Shown here piece by piece: positions 17,800 through 25,865 of a stretch of DNA of 64,000 nucleotides; the stretch's first letter is position 1, and every line of letters begins with the position of its first letter. The notes beneath the pieces were generated by a model that made no database searches, was not told where the DNA came from, and saw only the letters and a list, made by a program, of their open reading frames with translations. Source of the stretch: CAZECE01 sp964510525 (GTDB lineage Bacteria > Pseudomonadota > Gammaproteobacteria > Pseudomonadales > JANQJO01). Both the position numbers and the translations under genes were made by a program. The DNA lies in NCBI GenBank assembly GCA_964510525.1, contig CAZECE010000060.1, positions 19,118-83,117 of the forward strand. The letters run 5' to 3'.

Positions 17800-17976
17800 A
17801 TGAAAAAGGCGATTGCTGAATTCATTGAACGTGAAGAACAGGCTGAAACGAAGAGACAAGAAACCTGTTCTCGCTGGGAAGAGATTCAACAAGGAAAAAC
17901 AATTGCTAATGATGCTGTTATGGATTGGCTTGACAGTTGGGGCAAAGATGAAGAAAAACCAAGGCCTCGATGTTAG
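17800..17976 (+). pseudogene. remnant of an RHH antitoxin (N-terminally truncated)
   Basis: This 58-codon frame encodes a Glu/Lys-rich helix (AIAEFIEREEQAETKRQE) followed by RWEEIQQGKTIANDAVMDWLDSWG. The second segment is typical of the C-terminal half of ribbon-helix-helix antitoxins that pair with ParE-type toxins. The N-terminal strand and helices that bind DNA are missing; the frame begins only 13 bases after the cyaA stop. The ATG of a truncated toxin overlaps its end, the usual arrangement of an intact pair. I read it as a decayed locus, though a short expressed peptide cannot be excluded. Confidence 0.5.
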
Positions 17977-18029
17977 TTGAAATTGTTTGGGCCGACATAA
18001 AGAGGGTTGCGTTTATGTTTTGTATATAA
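17970..18029 (+). pseudogene. remnant of a ParE/RelE-type toxin (first residues only)
   Basis: A 19-codon frame starting MLVEIVWAD matches the usual opening of ParE-family toxins and overlaps the antitoxin remnant by seven bases, as in intact operons. It then loses similarity and stops at 18027-18029. The rest of the toxin (about 75-80 residues in the family) is absent. From here to 18105 I see no further coding sequence. Confidence 0.4.
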
Positions 18030-18105
18030 AGCATATGCGTGAGAACAGTTTTCGCAGCCAGAAAAAAAATACTAAGGTTTTTTAAGTTGCGACGTAAAAA
18101 AGTCT

Positions 18106-18525
18106 TCATAACGTTGTTTTAAATATCAGTTCATCGTCATCAAAGTATTTAAACTCCAAAGTATTTCCCGATGGGTCGTTGATAAAAAAAGTCCCTTGTT
18201 CGCCTGGTTTACCTTGAAAGCGAATCTTGGGGGCTATTAAAAATGCCACGCTGTGCTGTTCTATTCGGTCTATTAACGACTGCCAAGTATCTGCTTTTAG
18301 GATGACGCCAAAGTGTGGGACCGGTATGGTATCACCATCAACAGGGTTCTCTGCTAGGGATTCGATAGGTGCCTTACTGAGATGCGCGGATAGCTGGTGC
18401 CCGAAGAAGTCGAAATCCATCCAGCGCTCGTCGTAGCGCCCAACGGAGCAGCCCAATACGGTGGTATAAAAGTGATGGGTCTTTTTTAAATCGTGAACAG
18501 GAAAGGCATAATGAAAAGGGCGCAT
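18106..18525 (-). CDS. VOC-family (glyoxalase/dioxygenase fold) protein
   Basis: A 139-residue single VOC domain. It begins with FHYAFPVHDLKKTHHFYTTVLGC, where His lies at the first metal-ligand position, has PHFGVIL in the middle (second ligand region) and ends with the hallmark FFINDPSGNTLEFKYF with its glutamate ligand. Such proteins use a divalent metal for isomerase, dioxygenase or resistance reactions; the substrate is not predictable. It stands alone between two decayed toxin-antitoxin loci, and no operon partner is seen. Confidence 0.85.
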   Translation of the reverse strand: MRPFHYAFPVHDLKKTHHFYTTVLGCSVGRYDERWMDFDFFGHQLSAHLSKAPIESLAENPVDGDTIPVPHFGVILKADTWQSLIDRIEQHSVAFLIAPKIRFQGKPGEQGTFFINDPSGNTLEFKYFDDDELIFKTTL

Positions 18526-18646
18526 TTGAATACCAAGTTACGTTAGATTGAATGGGTCGGAGCTATCTTTGTGAGTTCATGGTGTTGTGAATGTAATTAC
18601 TTCAGCGATGATATATGTATCAGCAAAAGACGTTAATCATTATTTA

Positions 18647-18677
18647 AATAATGTACGGATTGGTGCTGTACATTATT
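18647..18677. promoter_or_regulatory. inverted repeat, probable relic operator of a DUF1778/GNAT locus
   Basis: The arms AATAATGTAC (18647-18656) and GTACATTATT (18668-18677) are exact complements separated by 11 bases. The core AATGTAC-N11-GTACATT is identical in sequence and spacing to the palindrome upstream of the intact antitoxin gene at 13226. It lies 57 bases before the degraded DUF1778 frame, so it looks like the operator of that locus. Confidence 0.6.
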
Positions 18678-18733
18678 GGGGTTGCTTGCTATTGTTGTTA
18701 TTATTTGAACAGTTGTATAGCCGTCTAAAGGTG

Positions 18734-19009
18734 ATGAACATGGCGACTTCTCGTATTGATATGCGGATTGATGAAACGGTGAAAGCGGCTGCAGAAAAGG
18801 CGGCGGCTTTGAAAGGCATGAGTAGCCTTACTGAATATGTGGTGAGATTAATTTAAGAAGACGCTCATAAGGTAATTCAGCAATTTCAGTCAGTGACGGT
18901 AAAAGATGATGTATTTGATCGGTTTATCAATGCCTGCGAGGCAGCTGAAGCCCCTAATGATCAGTTAAAAGCGGCGCTGGAGTTTTCTAAAAAGCGAAAG
19001 CTGCAATGA
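18734..19009 (+). pseudogene. DUF1778 antitoxin with an in-frame stop
   Basis: Reading from ATG 18734 (or 18740) gives an RHH domain (ATSRIDMRIDETVKAAAEK, then MSSLTEYVVRLI) that is halted by TAA at 18854-18856. The same frame continues without another stop to 19009 and encodes the rest of the family: EDAHKVIQQFQSVTVKDDVF and DRFINACEAAEAPN. One base change therefore separates it from an intact antitoxin of about 89 residues. The truncated 38-40 residue product keeps the DNA-binding part but lacks the toxin-neutralising tail. The final TGA overlaps the toxin ATG in an ATGA junction. Confidence 0.8.
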
Positions 19010-19311
19010 CGCCAGAAAAGTTCAAAAAAAAACTTCCTCGATATCCTATTCCTGTTATGTTAATTGCTCAATTGACGGTTCATCGAAATGCCCAAGGTTT
19101 TGGGCTGGGGAAAATAACGCTTATTGAAGCCATGCAACATTGCTTCCAAATCCATGGCCACCTTCCTTCTTGTGCCATTGTGGTTGATGCGATTAATGAC
19201 GGTGTGAAAGCGTTTTATGAGCAATACGGTTTTCAAGTGTTAGATGACAGTAACAAGCGTGCGCGGTTGTTTATTTCCATGAAGACAGTACACCAGCTTT
19301 TTGTTTCCTAG
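19006..19311 (+). pseudogene. GNAT toxin lacking its N-terminal third
   Basis: A 101-residue frame that aligns with the second half of TacT/AtaT-type toxins: KKKLPRYPIPVMLIAQLTV, the acetyl-CoA loop AQGFGLG, IVVDAINDGVKAFYEQYGF with the conserved tyrosine, and the ending RLFISMKTVHQLF. By comparison with the intact toxin at 12417-12926 about 70 N-terminal residues are missing, and the usual IGRLAV is IAQLTV. The ATG directly overlaps the antitoxin stop, so an internal deletion joined the start region to mid-gene. It is probably inactive. Confidence 0.75.
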
Positions 19312-19439
19312 ACACTTCAGCTGATAAGAGAAAGCTTCTTTAATTTAGCAAAGAGGTCATGTTGTTGAATCTGCTCAGCGTATGTTTGATACACTGGATC
19401 TTTGAAAAGAGAGGCTATTAAAGCGCCTCGACTTAAAGT

Positions 19440-19445
19440 TATAAT
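19440..19445 (+). promoter_or_regulatory. putative -10 box for lptM-lysA-dapF
   Basis: A perfect TATAAT lies 44 bases before the lptM ATG. The -35 region is weak (TTAAAG at 16-base spacing). Judged by eye only. Confidence 0.3.
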
Positions 19446-19489
19446 TTGACCGGCTGATTCAAATCTATTTTCTTACAAAAGAGTATTTT

Positions 19490-19612
19490 ATGAGCAACTT
19501 TAAGGCGTTGTGTGGGGTTATATTGTGTCTCATCTTGGTCCACGGCTGTGGCCAAAAAGGGGACTTATATGTGCCTAAAAGCGCGATGAAAGCTCAGGTG
19601 ATCAACGGATAG
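19490..19612 (+). CDS. lptM: LptM (YifL/LppL-type) small lipoprotein
   Basis: A 40-residue lipoprotein: a hydrophobic signal (VILCLILVHG), lipidated Cys20, then CGQKGDLYVPK, the signature of the LptM family, which binds the LptD-LptE lipopolysaccharide translocon and helps its oxidative maturation. Its place directly before lysA and dapF is the conserved gammaproteobacterial location. The gap to lysA is eight bases, so it is likely cotranscribed. Confidence 0.9.
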   Translation: MSNFKALCGVILCLILVHGCGQKGDLYVPKSAMKAQVING

Positions 19613-19620
19613 GAAACCCT

Positions 19621-20901
19621 ATGGATGCATTTAATTACCGAGAGGCCAACTTGTTTGCTGAAGAGGTACCAGTTGACTCAATAGCAGAACGTTTTGGAAC
19701 GCCTTGTTATGTTTATTCGGTTGACACGTTCAAACGTCACTTTACAGCGTTTGCCGATCCTTTGGCGGCCTCTGGTGTGCCGCATCAGATTTGTTACGCG
19801 GTTAAAGCCAATTCTAATATCGCCATTTTAAAGTTATTGGCTGATTTGGGCAGTGGCTTTGATGTGGTGTCGATGGGTGAATTGCAACGTGTGTTGGCGG
19901 CCGGTGGTGAGGCCGGTAAAACCATTTTTTCAGGAGTTGGAAAATCCGTTGAAGAAATTCGCTTTGCGCTTGAAGTGGGTATCGAATGCTTGAACGTTGA
20001 GTCTGTGGCTGAGCTGGATCGCATTGCCAACATTGCTAAAAGCATGGGGGTACAAGCGCCCATAGCAATTCGAGTGAACCCGGATGTGGATGCCAACACG
20101 CATCCTTATATAGCAACGGGTTTAAAAGAAAATAAGTTTGGTGTTGAGATGGGGCAAGCGGAAGCTCTGTGTCAGCAGGCGCACGCCAACGATCACCTGA
20201 AATTGCTGGGAGTGGGTTGCCATATTGGTTCTCAATTATTGTCTGTTGAGCCCTTTGTGGAAGCCGTCGGTCGAGTTTTAGGGTTATACCAGCGGTTGCA
20301 ATCGGTTGGCATTACGTTAACGCAGCTGGATTTTGGGGGCGGGCTTGGCGTTCCGTACCAAGGGGAAGAGCCGCCTAGTCCAAAGTCGTACATTGAGGCT
20401 ATTGTGGCCAAGCTCGCCGAGTTTTCTTTAAACCCAGCTCCAAAACTGATGTTTGAGCCGGGGCGTGCTATTGCTGCCAATGCGGGCATTTTGGTAACTC
20501 GGGTGGAGTATCTCAAACCTACCCAAGAAAAAGACTTTGTTGTGGTCGATGCGGCAATGAACGATCTATTACGTCCCAGCTTGTATTCCGCCTGGCAAGA
20601 AATTGTGCCGGTTGATAAAGCCTTGGCAGGCGAAACCATCACTGGCGATATCGTTGGACCTGTCTGTGAGACAGGCGATTTTCTGGGTAAAGAAAGAGAG
20701 GTGCTGGTGGCTGAAGGGAGTTTGCTGGCCGTGCGCACGGCAGGGGCTTACGGGTTCACGATGAGTTCGAATTACAATACCCGCAACCGTGCGGCCGAAG
20801 TCTTGGTTGATGGAAGTGACGTGATGTTGATACGGCAACGCGAATGCTTTGACGATCAAATTCGCTTAGAAACCGTTACGCCTGAAAGGCACCGTTTATG
20901 A
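19621..20901 (+). CDS. lysA: diaminopimelate decarboxylase
   Basis: A 426-residue PLP-dependent fold-type III enzyme that converts meso-diaminopimelate to lysine. The PLP lysine is in ICYAVKANSN, followed by GVGCHIGSQ, the glycine loop FGGGLGVPY and the substrate/PLP segment GPVCETGDFLG. It sits between lptM and dapF, and its stop overlaps the dapF start by four bases, so the last two steps toward lysine are coupled. Confidence 0.97.
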   Translation: MDAFNYREANLFAEEVPVDSIAERFGTPCYVYSVDTFKRHFTAFADPLAASGVPHQICYAVKANSNIAILKLLADLGSGFDVVSMGELQRVLAAGGEAGKTIFSGVGKSVEEIRFALEVGIECLNVESVAELDRIANIAKSMGVQAPIAIRVNPDVDANTHPYIATGLKENKFGVEMGQAEALCQQAHANDHLKLLGVGCHIGSQLLSVEPFVEAVGRVLGLYQRLQSVGITLTQLDFGGGLGVPYQGEEPPSPKSYIEAIVAKLAEFSLNPAPKLMFEPGRAIAANAGILVTRVEYLKPTQEKDFVVVDAAMNDLLRPSLYSAWQEIVPVDKALAGETITGDIVGPVCETGDFLGKEREVLVAEGSLLAVRTAGAYGFTMSSNYNTRNRAAEVLVDGSDVMLIRQRECFDDQIRLETVTPERHRL

Positions 20902-21779
20902 GCATGCTCACCTTTACCAAAATGCAGGGACTTGGCAATGACTTTATGGTGATAGAGTCTTTCACGCAATCCTTTACACCCGATGCCGAGCGCATTAGAC
21001 AGTGGTCAGATCGCCGCTTTGGCGTTGGCTTTGATCAACTGTTGTGGCTTTCTCCTGCACAGGATTCGCGGCATGTTGCCTGTTATCGAATTTTTAATGC
21101 CGATGGCACAGAGGCGATGCAATGCGGCAATGGTGCTCGCTGTATAGGCCGCTTTTTGGTAGACCGAGGGTATCATACGGGTCATGATCCTTTTACCGTT
21201 GAGATGCTCAATGGAGATGCCATTCAGATTCAACAGATATCGGTAGATCAGTATGCGATTGAAATCGGTGTGCCTGAGTTTTTACCTCAGAACATACCCT
21301 TTGATCCAACAGATGCAACCCAAGTAAACGTGGTTGCTAATCAGCAAAATCAATATCAGGTGAGTATTGAAGAGTGCGGTAAACGTCAAGACATACAGTT
21401 TGGTGTGGTTTCTTTAGGAAACCCGCATGCGGTGATTTTTGTCGAGGACCTTCAAACGACACCCGTTGCAGAGTGGGGGGCTTATATTCAACATCTTACC
21501 GCTTTCCCAGAGCAAGTGAATGTTGGGTTTGCAGAACGAACTTCCGAGCAACAAATAAAGCTGCGCGTATTTGAGCGGGGCTCCGGAGAAACGCTGGCTT
21601 GCGGTACGGGAGCCTGTGCGGCCATGGTGATTGGCCGACAATTGGGGTTATTGGATTCGACAGTAATGGTGGAGCAGCAGGGTGGAAAGAGTCAGATTTC
21701 TTGGAAAAAGGAAGGCGATTCGGTGAGCTTGGTTGGGCCTGCGGAGGACGTCTTTCAGGCCCAGCTGTCTATCGCTTAA
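20898..21779 (+). CDS. dapF: diaminopimelate epimerase
   Basis: A 293-residue cofactor-independent racemase, slightly longer than the usual 275. Both catalytic cysteines are in place: MQCGNGARCIGRF and LACGTGACAAMV. The N-terminal MQGLGNDFMVIE and the NPHAVIFVED and GFAER..LRVFERGSGET segments are typical. It turns LL- into meso-diaminopimelate for both lysine and peptidoglycan. Elsewhere dapF is often followed by a DUF484 gene and xerC; here the next gene is on the other strand. Confidence 0.97.
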   Translation: MSMLTFTKMQGLGNDFMVIESFTQSFTPDAERIRQWSDRRFGVGFDQLLWLSPAQDSRHVACYRIFNADGTEAMQCGNGARCIGRFLVDRGYHTGHDPFTVEMLNGDAIQIQQISVDQYAIEIGVPEFLPQNIPFDPTDATQVNVVANQQNQYQVSIEECGKRQDIQFGVVSLGNPHAVIFVEDLQTTPVAEWGAYIQHLTAFPEQVNVGFAERTSEQQIKLRVFERGSGETLACGTGACAAMVIGRQLGLLDSTVMVEQQGGKSQISWKKEGDSVSLVGPAEDVFQAQLSIA

Positions 21780-21802
21780 AGTCGAGCGCTTAAACGTGGG
21801 TG

Positions 21803-22054
21803 TTAAATTGGGCGGCTGCCGTAGTTGGAAACCGGGCGCCTGGGTGGGTCCGCTAAAATGTTTTGTTCAATGATATTGACTTGACCGCCATTTTTTAAAA
21901 ACAGCTCCATTTGTTTTTCTAACTCCAAACGTTCATGTTCTTTGGAACTCAAGCTTCGATCAGAGCCATCATCAATGTGTTTAATAACTTTGGCATCACT
22001 TTCTGCTCGATAACCGGTGATTTCAGCGGATGGTTCTCGGTTTTCTTCAGTCAT
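21803..22054 (-). CDS. small SutA-like protein
   Basis: An 83-residue hydrophilic protein with a charged, probably disordered N-terminus, a central helix (LSSKEHERLELEKQMELFLKNGG) and the tail ADPPRRPVSNYGSRPI. As I recall, the central helix plus the YGSRPI ending fit SutA of Pseudomonas, an RNA-polymerase-binding factor for slow growth; no alignment was run. The N-terminus is less acidic and shorter than in SutA. It is convergent with dapF and carries its own ribosome site (GAGGAGAA). The role is inferred from resemblance only. Confidence 0.55.
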   Translation of the reverse strand: MTEENREPSAEITGYRAESDAKVIKHIDDGSDRSLSSKEHERLELEKQMELFLKNGGQVNIIEQNILADPPRRPVSNYGSRPI

Positions 22055-22241
22055 GGTTTCTCCTCCAGAAGCTCTACAAAATAATCAACGTATCTAGTTA
22101 TAGACGACAATTTTAAAAATGTGAGGAATTTCGCAGGAAAAAAATGATTTTTTTGTTGGGATTTCGGTTTTTTTGTGTAATTTTCAGTGGCAGTTACTGA
22201 GATTTAGGATAGGAACGGGGATTGAGGCTATTAGCCAAAAT

Positions 22242-22937
22242 TTAAGGTAATAGGACTCGAATTCTTGCGCCGTTTAAGCTTGAGTGGTTATCCAAAAGCA
22301 GATGCCCGGCGGTGCCTTTTTGATTTTTATGGCTTTTTACTATGGCATTGGCCATGTAGAGGCCAAGTCCCGATTTGTGCTGCCTGAAGTTGCCGGGTTT
22401 GAGTTGATCGATCGGTTGCTCGAGTAGTTCGGCCGGGAAGCCAGGGCCATTGTCTTCAATAATGATCCAGGCACTTTGCGGATCGTCTTTTTCTGCTTCG
22501 CTGCTTAAGTGAATCTGAGAGGCGCCCGCTTGCAGTGCGTTATAAATAAAAGTGTCTAAGACGTTAATCATCAAGGCTTCATCAAAGCATGGACACAGAT
22601 CTGTGGTGTCATCAAACGTCAGCTGTATTTGATTTTTGAGACTTTGATGTCGGATGCTGGCTTCTTCAAAAAAATCGACTAGATCGTGATAATCCAATCG
22701 TAGTTGATAAGCGGTTTGACTTTTATAGCCTTGAAGCAATTGACCCAAACGAAAATTTAAGCATTGAAATTGTGCGTCCAGATATTGTGATTCTGCGTCC
22801 TCAGCACTGAGGGCGGCTTTTTCTTTCAGGCCTTCAACGGCATTCATTACTTGGCCGAGTTGGTTTTTGATTTCATGCAGTGTACTTGCCATAAACAATT
22901 GCTGAATTTCAGACTGAGGGCTGGGCGATGCTGTCAT
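22242..22937 (-). CDS. small soluble sensor histidine kinase
   Basis: A 231-residue protein with no membrane segment or separate sensor domain. The H-box is STLHEIKNQLGQ (His21). The ATPase part has an N-box-like DTFIYNALQAG, the G1 motif IIEDNGPGFP and the G2 motif KSGLGLYMANAIV. It should autophosphorylate, but no response regulator lies beside it; the gene stands just downstream of trkA-trkH on the same strand. It resembles the core-only kinases that pair with a regulator encoded elsewhere. Input and partner are unknown. Confidence 0.85.
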   Translation of the reverse strand: MTASPSPQSEIQQLFMASTLHEIKNQLGQVMNAVEGLKEKAALSAEDAESQYLDAQFQCLNFRLGQLLQGYKSQTAYQLRLDYHDLVDFFEEASIRHQSLKNQIQLTFDDTTDLCPCFDEALMINVLDTFIYNALQAGASQIHLSSEAEKDDPQSAWIIIEDNGPGFPAELLEQPIDQLKPGNFRQHKSGLGLYMANAIVKSHKNQKGTAGHLLLDNHSSLNGARIRVLLP

Positions 22938-23014
22938 TTGAATATTCTCGAAAACGCAGAAAGACTATGGAGCCGGAAGACTATTAACGAGTATAGCGGA
23001 TCAGAATAGCGATT

Positions 23015-24466
23015 TTATCGTCGCCAAAACATCGGGCTGAAAAGAATCAGTAAGGTGAAGACTTCAAGCCGCCCCAGCAGCATGGCAAAACACAAAATCC
23101 ATTTGGCGGGGGTATTGATATCACCATAATGTTCCGCAACTGAGCCTAAGCCTGGGCCTAAGTTGTTGAGACTGGCGGTGATGGCAGAAAAACCGGTGAC
23201 AAAGTCTAAGCCAGTGGCCAGAACGGCCAATAATAAAATAGAAAAGACGCTGATGTAAGCGCCCACAAAGCCCCAAACCGCTTCAATGACGCGATCAGCA
23301 ACGGGTTTGTTGCCTAATTTGATCGAGAAGACCCCGCTGGGGTACATCAGGCGTTTCATTTCTCGAATGCCTTGTTTGAACATCAACAAAATTCGAATCA
23401 TTTTAACGCCGCCACAGGTTGAACCGGCGCAGCCTCCCATAAAGCTGCCCATTAACAGAGCAATACTGGCCAGAACCGGCCAGTGACCGTAATTGGCGGT
23501 GGCAAACCCCGTTGTTGAGGCAATTGAAATAGTTTGGAAGAGGGCGTGGCGGAAAGTACTTTCGGCTGTGAGATAAGATTGCGCTTTGAAAAGCCCAAAA
23601 AGAGTAACGCCGAGTAAAATCAGTAAAACAAAAACAAAAAAACGGACTTCAGGGTCGTTCCAGTAATACTCAATGGATTTTGCGCGCCAACAGAAAAAGT
23701 GCAACGCAAAATTGATGCTGGCGATAAACATGAAAAAGCAACAGACATAGTCGATGGTCGGGTTATTAAAATACCCAATGCTTTGATCATGAGTAGAAAA
23801 ACCGCCGATGGCGATCGTTGAAAAGGCATGGCCAATGGCATCAAAAGGTTCCATTCCGGCTAACCAATACGAGCCGGCGCAAGCCACTGTCAGTGCCAAA
23901 TAGATAAACCACAATACCTTGGCGGTTTCGGTGATACGAGGCGTGAGTTTGCTGTCTTTGATCGGTCCTGGCGTTTCGGCTCGATACAGCTGCATACCTC
24001 CAATTCCCAGCATCGGCAGAATAGCGACAGCCAACACAATGATGCCCATGCCGCCTAGCCACTGAAGTTGCTGTCGATAATACAAAATAGATCTCGGTAG
24101 CTGATCCAGTTGGGTGAGCACGGTTGCACCTGTTGTGGTGAGACCGGATAGGGATTCAAAAACGGCGTCTGTAAAACTCATATTGAGGGCGCTCGATAAT
24201 AAAAACGGGGTGGCGCCTGAGATACCCAGAACCGTCCAGAACATGACAACAATTACAAAGCCATCTCGAGTACGCAGCTCTTGGTTGTGATTGTGGACTG
24301 GGAACCAGCACAAAATGCCTGAAATTAAGTTAATGACAAACGCACTGAAAAAAACAGTGGCGCTACCATCCTCGTAATACAAGGAAACAAACAAGGGTGG
24401 GATCATCGTGATGCTGTAAAGCATCAATAAAATGCCAAGAACCTTGAGAATGATGGATTTGTGCAT
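23015..24466 (-). CDS. trkH: Trk potassium uptake channel subunit
   Basis: A 483-residue inner-membrane protein with about ten hydrophobic segments and the four pore loops of the TrkH/KtrB family (GLTTTGATVL, IAIGGFSTHDQSIG, TTGFATANYG, AITASLNNLGPGLG). It conducts K+ when bound to TrkA. It starts 15 bases downstream of the trkA stop, so the two subunits are made together. RLMYPSGVFSIKLG and GSFMGGCAGSTCGGVKMIR are typical cytoplasmic loop and gate segments. Confidence 0.95.
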   Translation of the reverse strand: MHKSIILKVLGILLMLYSITMIPPLFVSLYYEDGSATVFFSAFVINLISGILCWFPVHNHNQELRTRDGFVIVVMFWTVLGISGATPFLLSSALNMSFTDAVFESLSGLTTTGATVLTQLDQLPRSILYYRQQLQWLGGMGIIVLAVAILPMLGIGGMQLYRAETPGPIKDSKLTPRITETAKVLWFIYLALTVACAGSYWLAGMEPFDAIGHAFSTIAIGGFSTHDQSIGYFNNPTIDYVCCFFMFIASINFALHFFCWRAKSIEYYWNDPEVRFFVFVLLILLGVTLFGLFKAQSYLTAESTFRHALFQTISIASTTGFATANYGHWPVLASIALLMGSFMGGCAGSTCGGVKMIRILLMFKQGIREMKRLMYPSGVFSIKLGNKPVADRVIEAVWGFVGAYISVFSILLLAVLATGLDFVTGFSAITASLNNLGPGLGSVAEHYGDINTPAKWILCFAMLLGRLEVFTLLILFSPMFWRR

Positions 24467-24481
24467 AGTGGTGTTTGAAAA

Positions 24482-25855
24482 CTAAAAAAAGTTAAGCCCC
24501 ACTTGGAACAAGGATTCCACGTCTCTAATGCGGCTTTTATCAATGAGAAACATAATGACATGGTCATCGGCTTCTACGACGATGTCATCGTGTGCAATTA
24601 ACACTTTGTCATTACGCACAATGGCCCCGATGTTGGTACCCTCAGGAAGATCAATTTCGGCGATGGTGCGGCCAACGACTTTAGAGGATTTGGAGTCGCC
24701 ATGAGCGATCGCTTCAATGGCCTCGGCGGCGCCGCGACGTAAGGAGTGTACGTTCACCACATCCCCTCGTCGAACATGTGCCAGCAGACTCCCGATCGTT
24801 GCCAACTGGGGTGAGATGGCAATATCGATGTCGCCGCCTTGAACCAAATCGACGTACGCAGTATTGTTGATTAATGTCATGACTTTGCGTGCGCCTAAAC
24901 GTTTAGCCAACATGCTGGACATGATGTTGGCTTCATCGTCGTTGGTCAGTGCGATGAAGAGATCGGTGTCTTCGACATCCACTTCGAGCAGTAAGTCTTG
25001 GTCGGATGCGTTGCCCTGCAAGATGACGGTTTCAGCCAGTTGTTGAGCCAATATTTCACAACGTTGCTTGTTGCGCTCAATGAGCTTGACTCGGTATCTG
25101 TTTTCAATGGCTTGTGCCAGACGAGCACCAATGTTACCGCCACCGGCGATGATAATTCGCTTGTAATCGTGCTCCAAGCGGCGCAATTCACTCATAACAG
25201 CACGAATGTGATTTCGTGCCGCAATAAAAAACACTTCGTCGTCTACCTCAATCACCGTGGAGCCTTCGGGAATGATCGGACGGTCTTGACGAAAAATCGC
25301 CGCAACTCGGGTTTCAACATTGGGCATGTGTTGGCGTAAATAACTCAATGCTTGCCCTACGAGTGGGCCACCATAGAAGGCTTTAACGGCAACCAGCTGG
25401 ACTTTCCCGCCGGCAAAATCGAGCACCTGCAAGGCGCCAGGGTGCTCGAGCAGCCGCTTAACGTAATTGGTAACCACTTGCTCTGGGCTGATGATAACGT
25501 CGATGGGAATGTTGTCGTTTGAAAACAGTTGTCCGTACTGAAGGTAACTGATAGACCTTACTCGGGCAATTTTAGTCGGCACACGAAACAGTGAGTAGGC
25601 CAGCTGGCAAGCAAACATATTAATTTCATCACTGTTGGTTACCGCAATCAGCATGTCGGCTTCATCGGCGCCAGCTTTTTTCAGAACATTGGGGTAGCAG
25701 GCATAGCCTTCCAGCGTGCGTATATCGAGCCGATCTTGCAGCTCTCGGAGTTTTTGCACGTCCGTATCGACGATGGTGATGTCGTTGGCTTCGTGAGCTA
25801 AGTTATCGGCCAGCGAACTGCCGACTTGCCCAGCACCTAAAATGATGATTCTCAT
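24482..25855 (-). CDS. trkA: Trk regulatory subunit TrkA
   Basis: A 457-residue cytoplasmic protein with two RCK units. The first NAD-binding fold starts MRIIILGAGQVGSSLADNLA, the second RIIIAGGGNIGARLAQAIE; each is followed by a TrkA-C domain. It gates TrkH in response to nucleotide. The order rsmB-trkA with a ten-base gap, itself after fmt, is the conserved arrangement of this locus. Confidence 0.97.
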   Translation of the reverse strand: MRIIILGAGQVGSSLADNLAHEANDITIVDTDVQKLRELQDRLDIRTLEGYACYPNVLKKAGADEADMLIAVTNSDEINMFACQLAYSLFRVPTKIARVRSISYLQYGQLFSNDNIPIDVIISPEQVVTNYVKRLLEHPGALQVLDFAGGKVQLVAVKAFYGGPLVGQALSYLRQHMPNVETRVAAIFRQDRPIIPEGSTVIEVDDEVFFIAARNHIRAVMSELRRLEHDYKRIIIAGGGNIGARLAQAIENRYRVKLIERNKQRCEILAQQLAETVILQGNASDQDLLLEVDVEDTDLFIALTNDDEANIMSSMLAKRLGARKVMTLINNTAYVDLVQGGDIDIAISPQLATIGSLLAHVRRGDVVNVHSLRRGAAEAIEAIAHGDSKSSKVVGRTIAEIDLPEGTNIGAIVRNDKVLIAHDDIVVEADDHVIMFLIDKSRIRDVESLFQVGLNFF

Positions 25856-25865
25856 AAGGGTATGA

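Noticed and set aside
20232..20738. Antisense frame of 168 residues inside lysA
   Set aside because: Low-complexity Ser/Thr-rich shadow of lysA.
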